The notes beneath the pieces are model-generated. The model saw nothing but the letters and a program-made list of their open reading frames with translations. It was not told where the DNA came from and did not search any database. Below, one piece after another: positions 5,312-9,226 of a stretch of DNA of 9,226 nucleotides (the stretch's first letter is position 1; every line of letters begins with the position of its first letter). Position numbers and translations under genes: made by a program. Source of the stretch: CBFGTJ01 sp965651815 (lineage in GTDB: Bacteria; Actinomycetota; Acidimicrobiia; Acidimicrobiales; Microtrichaceae); NCBI GenBank assembly GCA_965651815.1, contig CBFGTJ010000127.1:1-9226 (forward strand). The letters are read 5' to 3'.

Positions 5312-6955
5312 TCAGCCGGCGTCGGTGACGGACCAGCGCAGCGTGTAGGGCCGGAACAGGTTCGGGAACTGGCCCGGCAGGAACCACTGCAGGGTGCCGC
5401 TCACGGTCTGGCCGCCGCCGGACACCGGACCCAGCACCGGGCTGGAGTGGTTGATGCCGGCGGGCAGGTCGACGATCCGGACCTGACCGGCCCACAGCGG
5501 CAGGATCCACACCCGCTGCACCGACACCGTCACCTGTGCCTCCCCGCCGTTGGCGCCGGGGATCGTCAGCGTGCCGCTGATCGAGCTGACCCCGAAGCCG
5601 TCGCGCGCCACCCGGAGGTCACCGGTGCCGGAGCCCTGGTTGGAGTAGGTGAGGGCACCGCTGAGCTGGACCGCGACCGAGTCGTCGCTCGGCGACGGCG
5701 TCGTCGTCGGCGTGGTGGTCGGCGTGGTGGTCGGCGTCGTCGTCGGCGTCGTCGTCGGAGTCGTCGTCGGCGTGGTGGTCGGCGTGGTGGTCGGAGTCGT
5801 CGTCGGAGTCGTCGTCGGCGTCGTCGTCGGCGTCGTCGTCGGCGTCGTCGTCGGCGTCGTGGTCGACGGTCCGCTCAAGCTGAAGTCGAGCTCGTACTCG
5901 TCGAAGTCACCGTCCGCATCGACCACCCTGAGCCGGGCGTAGTGGTCACCACCGGTCTCGTAGGTCGTCTCCACGACCGGACCCGAGGCGGTCGTGCCGT
6001 TGCTGAACTCCCACTCGTAGGTCGCCGGGCCCTTCGCCACGAACGAGTCGCGGGCGTCGAAGGAGACCGTGAACGGCGCCTCGCCCTGGAGGCTCCGGTT
6101 CGGGGTGAAGGTGGCGTTGATCCCCTCACCGATCGCCGGGGTGATCCGACCGCCGAGCACGACCTTGTTGTGGCCGCGCGGGGTGGGCAGACCGACCACC
6201 TCGCTGAGGATCCCGTCGAGCAGGCCGCAGTTGGTCACGCGGGGCACGTTCCACGCGTTGTCGACCATCGTGAGTGTGCCCTGCGTCGGGTCGTACGGCG
6301 TGCCCGTCACCGCGTTGTCGAAGCCCGGCACCGCCTCCTTGCGGCCGGTGACGAGGTTGAGGTGGATCGGGCTGGCGGCCGTGCCGATGGTGCATCCCGA
6401 CGGGAGCGCCCCACCGTTGATGGTGCCTGAGATCTTCACGCGGAACCGCACGTCGAGCTCGCCCTCGCCGGTCATCGGGTCGATGAACCCGGTGGCGTCA
6501 TGGGTCGGCACGACCTCGATCACCGCGTGGCCGCTGAAGCCGTCGACGCCCCGGTAGACCTTCGGGAACACGACGTTGTCCTTCGGGATGGTCACGTTGC
6601 CGGCACCGTCGATCGACCCGGTGATCGACACGTCGACCTTCGGCTGGTAGCCCGCGGCGAGCTCGCTGTCGTCCGGCTCACCGTTGGGGCCGGGCACGCA
6701 CTGCGGGTCGGCGGTGTCGATCCGGCCGTCGCCGTCGTTGTCCAACCCGTCGATGCACTGTGCGAGCGCCCTCGGAGCGAGGCTCATCGCGGGCAGCTTC
6801 CCGGTCGTCCCGATCTGGAGGAACCCGCTCTCCCCCTCGAGCTTGAACGTCCCGGGGTTCGCGACCTTCTGCGCCCCCACGGTCGCCGGCAGGATCGCTG
6901 CCGCCAGGCCGAGCACGCCGATCGCGGCCGCGACCGCACGCCAGTTTCGCCTCAT
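5312..6955 (-). CDS. Secreted PKD-domain protein with (TTTP)14 linker
   Basis: A 547-residue exported protein of unknown function. Residues 1-28 form a Sec signal peptide: MRRNWR, a hydrophobic AVAAAIGVLGLAAAIL core, and probable cleavage after VGA. C67-IDGLDNDGDGRIDTADPQ-C86 is a Cys-bracketed Asp-rich loop like those that bind calcium. Residues about 105-280 are beta-rich with no family I can name and contain C188 and C243. Residues about 281-361 form a PKD domain (PFTVSFDARDS, YEWEFSNG, GGDHYARLRVVDADGDFDEYEL). Residues 365-420 are fourteen TTTP units. The last 127 residues form a compact, probably beta-rich domain I do not recognise. There is no LPXTG signal or C-terminal membrane anchor, so it is likely released or held non-covalently at the surface. 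Start 6955 was chosen for GAGGGAG (6961-6967) and the signal peptide; an upstream in-frame start would bury the signal peptide. Confidence 0.85.
   Translation of the reverse strand: MRRNWRAVAAAIGVLGLAAAILPATVGAQKVANPGTFKLEGESGFLQIGTTGKLPAMSLAPRALAQCIDGLDNDGDGRIDTADPQCVPGPNGEPDDSELAAGYQPKVDVSITGSIDGAGNVTIPKDNVVFPKVYRGVDGFSGHAVIEVVPTHDATGFIDPMTGEGELDVRFRVKISGTINGGALPSGCTIGTAASPIHLNLVTGRKEAVPGFDNAVTGTPYDPTQGTLTMVDNAWNVPRVTNCGLLDGILSEVVGLPTPRGHNKVVLGGRITPAIGEGINATFTPNRSLQGEAPFTVSFDARDSFVAKGPATYEWEFSNGTTASGPVVETTYETGGDHYARLRVVDADGDFDEYELDFSLSGPSTTTPTTTPTTTPTTTPTTTPTTTPTTTPTTTPTTTPTTTPTTTPTTTPTTTPTTTPSPSDDSVAVQLSGALTYSNQGSGTGDLRVARDGFGVSSISGTLTIPGANGGEAQVTVSVQRVWILPLWAGQVRIVDLPAGINHSSPVLGPVSGGGQTVSGTLQWFLPGQFPNLFRPYTLRWSVTDAG
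5699..5866 (-). repeat. 12-bp minisatellite encoding the TTTP linker
   Basis: Thirteen 12-bp units (5699-5854) plus a degenerate fourteenth (5855-5866) encode Pro-Thr-Thr-Thr on the minus strand. Three variants occur (Thr codons ACG ACG ACG, ACC ACC ACG, ACG ACG ACT); all differences are at third codon positions. A 60-bp higher-order period is visible: 5701-5760 and 5761-5820 differ at only three bases. Because the unit is a multiple of three, copy-number change alters linker length without a frameshift. Confidence 0.95.
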
Positions 6956-7041
6956 CTGCACTCCCTCGCTGGCGCCCACCCCACAGCAGACCCGGGCGCG
7001 ATCGGACAAGTCTCAACCGAAAGCTGAACCACCGTCAACCC

Positions 7042-7066
7042 TTTCGGGCGAGGGAAATCTCTTGAG
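7042..7066 (-). promoter_or_regulatory. Possible sigma-28 (FliA/SigD)-like promoter for the PKD-protein gene
   Basis: On the minus strand CTCAAG (7066-7061), 13 bases, then CCGAAA (7047-7042) resemble the TAAA-N14/15-GCCGATA pattern of motility sigma factors. This would give a 5' leader of roughly 80 nt before the ATG at 6955. An overlapping housekeeping reading is TTGACG at 7038-7033 with a poor -10 seventeen bases on (TGAGAC). The region is visibly less GC-rich than its surroundings, which fits a promoter. The sigma assignment is tentative. Confidence 0.3.
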
Positions 7067-7111
7067 TCACCCGCCGGGTGCGCCGATGCAACGGCACCGG
7101 CGGGAACCGGA

Positions 7112-7148
7112 ACGCCCCGGGTGCGGCTCAGCGTCGTGCCCGGGGCGT
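7112..7148 (-). terminator. Hairpin overlapping the aldo/keto reductase stop codon
   Basis: ACGCCCCGGG (7112-7121) and CCCGGGGCGT (7139-7148) are perfect 10-bp inverted arms around a 17-nt loop that contains the stop codon (7128-7130). The upstream arm lies in the last codons of the reductase. A shorter CACCC/GGGTG stem sits 32 nt further on (7068-7080). It is a likely terminator or mRNA 3'-end stabiliser before the PKD promoter region. No U-tract is present. Confidence 0.5.
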
Positions 7149-8132
7149 CGCCTTCTGGGTGAGGGCCGGGTCCCGGGCGACGACGGGGTCCAGGATCTCG
7201 TCGATGCGGGCGACGAGGTCGTCGTCGAGGGTCACCTCGAGTGCGCCGACGTTGTCCTCGAGCTGCTCGGGCCGCGTCGCGCCGACGATCGCGGACGCGA
7301 CGTCGGGGTTGCGCAGCACCCAGGCGAGCGCCATCTGCGCCATCGAGATGCCGGCCTCGCGGGCGAGCGGCACGAGCTGCTGCACCCGCTCGAGCACGTC
7401 GTCGCGCAGGAAGCGCTTCACGAACTCCGCGCCGCCCTTGTCGTCGGTCGCGCGCGAGCCCTCCGGCACGGGCTGGCCGGGCAGGTACTTGCCGGTGAGC
7501 ACGCCCTGCGCGAGCGGCGAGAACACGATCTGCGACATGCCCGCCGCGCGGCTCGCGGGGATGACCTCTTCCTCGATGACGCGCCACAGCATCGAGTACT
7601 GCGGCTGGTTCGACACGAGCGGCACGCGCAGCTCGCGGGCGAGCGCGGCGGCCTCGGTGATCTGCTCGGCGGTCCACTCCGAGACCCCGATGTAGAGGAC
7701 CTTGCCGGACCGCACGAGGTCGGCGAAGGCGAGCATCGTCTCCTCGAGCGGGGTGGACAGGTCGTAGCGGTGCGCCTGGTACACGTCGATGTGGTCGATG
7801 CCGAGCCGGCGCAGCGAGCCCTCGCAGGACTCGAGGATGTGCTTGCGCGACAGGCCCATGTCGTTCGGTCCGGGGCCGGTCGGCCAGAACACCTTGGTGA
7901 GGATCTCGAGGCCCTCGCGCCGCTGGCCGGCGAGCGCCCGCCCGAGCACCGACTCGGCGCGGGTGCCGGCGTAGACGTCCGCGGTGTCGAAGGTCGTGAT
8001 GCCGAGGTCGAGCGCCGCGTGCACGCACGCGATCGCCGCGTCGTCCTCGACCTGGGATCCGTGGGTGATCCAGTTGCCGTAGGAGATCGCGCTGATCTGG
8101 AGGCCGGAGCTGCCGAGGAAGCGGTGCTGCAT
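7128..8132 (-). CDS. Aldo/keto reductase, Kv-beta/YghZ-like
   Basis: A 334-residue NADPH-dependent oxidoreductase with a TIM-barrel fold that would reduce aldehydes or ketones to alcohols. The full catalytic tetrad is visible: D49 and Y54 (GITTFDTADVYAG), K80 (ILTKVFWP) and H121 (DVYQAHRYD). Further family marks are VSNQPQYSMLWR, FSPLAQGVLTGKYLPG and the late cofactor-binding VGATRPEQLEDN. Blocks such as PQYSMLWR and SPLAQGVLTGKY place it with the bacterial relatives of voltage-gated K+ channel beta subunits (AKR6/AKR14 type). Substrate cannot be read from sequence. The ATG at 8132 was chosen because family similarity starts there (MQHRFLGSSGLQIS). It has no close SD but carries a TAACGT box seven bases upstream, suggesting a leaderless mRNA. 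It is divergent from the oxygenase gene (92-nt gap), so coregulation is possible. Confidence 0.93.
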   Translation of the reverse strand: MQHRFLGSSGLQISAISYGNWITHGSQVEDDAAIACVHAALDLGITTFDTADVYAGTRAESVLGRALAGQRREGLEILTKVFWPTGPGPNDMGLSRKHILESCEGSLRRLGIDHIDVYQAHRYDLSTPLEETMLAFADLVRSGKVLYIGVSEWTAEQITEAAALARELRVPLVSNQPQYSMLWRVIEEEVIPASRAAGMSQIVFSPLAQGVLTGKYLPGQPVPEGSRATDDKGGAEFVKRFLRDDVLERVQQLVPLAREAGISMAQMALAWVLRNPDVASAIVGATRPEQLEDNVGALEVTLDDDLVARIDEILDPVVARDPALTQKATPRARR

Positions 8133-8139
8133 GTGCCGC

Positions 8140-8145
8140 ACGTTA
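8140..8145 (-). promoter_or_regulatory. Candidate -10 box (TAACGT) for leaderless reductase transcript
   Basis: TAACGT on the minus strand ends seven bases before the reductase ATG, placing it at about -13 to -8 of a transcript starting at the ATG. The nearest purine-rich run (GGGAGGG, near 8153-8159) is over 20 nt away, too far to serve as an SD. Confidence 0.4.
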
Positions 8146-8168
8146 GATCGCACCCTCCCGACCGGGCT

Positions 8169-8194
8169 CCGTTCTCCCCCAACCCCCGTTCTCC
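8169..8194. promoter_or_regulatory. 9-bp direct repeat in the divergent reductase/oxygenase gap
   Basis: CCGTTCTCC occurs at 8169-8177 and 8186-8194, a 17-bp period, between two divergent genes. This spacing is near two helical turns and could be a regulator site shared by both promoters. With only two short copies it may be chance. Confidence 0.25.
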
Positions 8195-8224
8195 GGAAGG
8201 GGTGGTGGTGCGAGAGTGGTCGAC

Positions 8225-9226
8225 GTGAGCACCGAGTCCGTCCCCACGATCGACATCGCCGCGCTGCTCCCCGGCTCGGGGGCCGGTGACGAGGCACGGC
8301 GCGCGGTGGCTGCACGCATCGGCGACGCGTGCCGCCGGTACGGGTTCCTCCAGGTCGTCGGCCACGGGATCGACCCGCAGCTGCGGCGCCGCCTGCGCGA
8401 CGCGGCCGCGAAGTTCTTCGCCCTCGACGAGGACGAGAAGGACCGCATCTCGATGCGGCACGGCGGGCGGGCCTGGCGCGGGTGGTTCCCCGTCGGCGGC
8501 GAGCTCACCTCCGGCGTGCCGGACGGCAAGGAGGGCATCTACTTCGGCTCCGAGCTCGGCCACGACCACCCGCGGGTGCGCGCGGGGGTGCCGCTCCACG
8601 GACCGAACCTGTTCCCCGAGCGGCCCGCGGACCTGCGCGACGTGGTGCTCGAGTGGATGGACCGGGTGACCGAGGTCGGCCGCGCGGTGCTGTCGGGCAT
8701 CGCGCTGTCGCTCGACCTCGACGCCGACTGGTTCGACCGGTGGTGCGCGGACCCGACCGTGCTGTTCCGCATCTTCCACTACCCGCCCCCGCCCCCCGGC
8801 TTCGCCGGCAGCTGGGGCGTCGCCGAGCACACCGACTACGGGCTCCTGACGCTGCTGGTGCAGGACGACACCGGCGGGCTCGAGGTGCGCGTCGACGGCC
8901 GGTGGGTCGAGGTGCCGCCGACCGAGGACGCGATCGTGTGCAACCTCGGCGACATGCTCGAACGGGCGAGCGGCGGGCGGTTCCGCTCGACCCCGCACCG
9001 GGTCCGGCTCCCGAGCACCGACCGGTACTCGTTCCCGCTGTTCCTCGACCCGGCGTGGGACGCCGAGGTGGAGCCGCTGCCGGGCACCGACCTCGCCGAG
9101 GCCCGCCAGGGCGACCGCTGGGACGGCGCGAGCGTGTTCGACGCGGAGGGCACCTACGGCGACTACCTGCTGTCCAAGGTGTCGAAGGTGTTCCCGGACC
9201 TCTACCGCGAGGTCATGGGCGCCGCG
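8225..9226 (+). CDS. Isopenicillin N synthase-family Fe(II)/2-oxoglutarate oxygenase (3' partial)
   Basis: 334 codons are open to the window edge with no stop. The protein would use Fe(II), O2 and usually 2-oxoglutarate to oxidise a small molecule in the cytoplasm. An N-terminal DIOX_N region is seen at about 6-120 (VPTIDIAALL, CRRYGFLQVVGHGI, FFALDEDEKDRI). The Fe ligands are H202-T-D204 (GVAEHTDYGLLTLLVQD) and H258 (STPHRVRLP). R267-Y-S269 is the R-x-S motif that binds the 2-oxoglutarate carboxylate in this family. The end (YGDYLLSKVSKVFPDLYRE) matches the usual C-terminal helix, so only a few residues are likely missing. The GTG at 8225 was chosen over the in-frame GTG at 8216 because GAGAG (8212-8216) gives an acceptable SD and family similarity starts a few residues on. 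Substrate is unknown: plant-like hydroxylases, desaturases and ring-forming enzymes share this fold. Confidence 0.9.
   Translation, partial: MSTESVPTIDIAALLPGSGAGDEARRAVAARIGDACRRYGFLQVVGHGIDPQLRRRLRDAAAKFFALDEDEKDRISMRHGGRAWRGWFPVGGELTSGVPDGKEGIYFGSELGHDHPRVRAGVPLHGPNLFPERPADLRDVVLEWMDRVTEVGRAVLSGIALSLDLDADWFDRWCADPTVLFRIFHYPPPPPGFAGSWGVAEHTDYGLLTLLVQDDTGGLEVRVDGRWVEVPPTEDAIVCNLGDMLERASGGRFRSTPHRVRLPSTDRYSFPLFLDPAWDAEVEPLPGTDLAEARQGDRWDGASVFDAEGTYGDYLLSKVSKVFPDLYREVMGAA

Noticed and set aside
5699..5866. CRISPR array
   Set aside because: The repeats are contiguous 12-bp units with no spacers, and lie within a coding sequence.
5649..5942. A + strand VVVGVVVG hydrophobic repeat peptide
   Set aside because: It is simply the antisense reading of the TTTP minisatellite.
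4048..6430. Long open frames on the + strand opposite the racemase and PKD genes
   Set aside because: These are Arg/Gly/Pro-rich antisense readings of high-GC codons with no family motifs. The opposite strand carries clear conserved proteins.
1146..9226. A clavam-like biosynthetic cluster (OAT2-like argJ, amidase, Fe/2OG oxygenase together)
   Set aside because: No carboxyethylarginine synthase, beta-lactam synthetase or amidinohydrolase is present. The oxygenase is of the IPNS type rather than clavaminate-synthase-like, and the genes alternate in strand with a racemase and a secreted protein between them.

Overview
The window is high-GC throughout, with G/C-ending codons in every gene, some GTG starts, Shine-Dalgarno (SD) sites and TANNNT-type -10 boxes. 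This points to an actinomycete. The alpha-methylacyl-CoA racemase resembles Mycobacterium tuberculosis Mcr, and the secreted PKD protein with a Thr-Pro linker is of a kind I associate with Acidimicrobiia and related high-GC lineages. The exact class is an inference with low confidence. I see no rRNA, tRNA, CRISPR array, transposase or phage gene.

Layout: (1) 24-1118: a lone gene for an AbiEi-type winged-helix plus DUF559/Vsr-like nuclease-fold protein (128-1060, +), bracketed by two 46-nt hairpins of the same design (24-69 and 1073-1118). (2) 1146-2570 (-): an amidase-signature hydrolase. (3) 2779-3945 (+): an ArgJ/ornithine acetyltransferase-family enzyme, divergent from the amidase. Its RBS-start codon module is present three times in tandem as a 17-bp repeat (2734-2784). 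(4) 4024-5226 (-): an alpha-methylacyl-CoA racemase, convergent with argJ. (5) 5312-6955 (-): a secreted protein with a PKD domain, a (TTTP)14 linker and an unidentified C-terminal domain. A strong hairpin separates it from the racemase gene. (6) 7128-8132 (-): an aldo/keto reductase of the Kv-beta/YghZ type. (7) 8225-9226 (+): an isopenicillin-N-synthase-family Fe(II)/2-oxoglutarate oxygenase, cut by the window end and probably lacking only a few residues.

The genes alternate in strand and most intergenic gaps hold a promoter or terminator candidate, so this looks like a row of single-gene units rather than one pathway operon. The racemase, amidase, reductase and oxygenase suggest ordinary peripheral metabolism. 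I see no evidence that they act together. The two most notable non-coding structures are the covarying hairpin pair around the DUF559 gene, which may mark a small selfish or REP/RAYT-like unit, and the triplicated ATGA-coupled initiation ladder before argJ.
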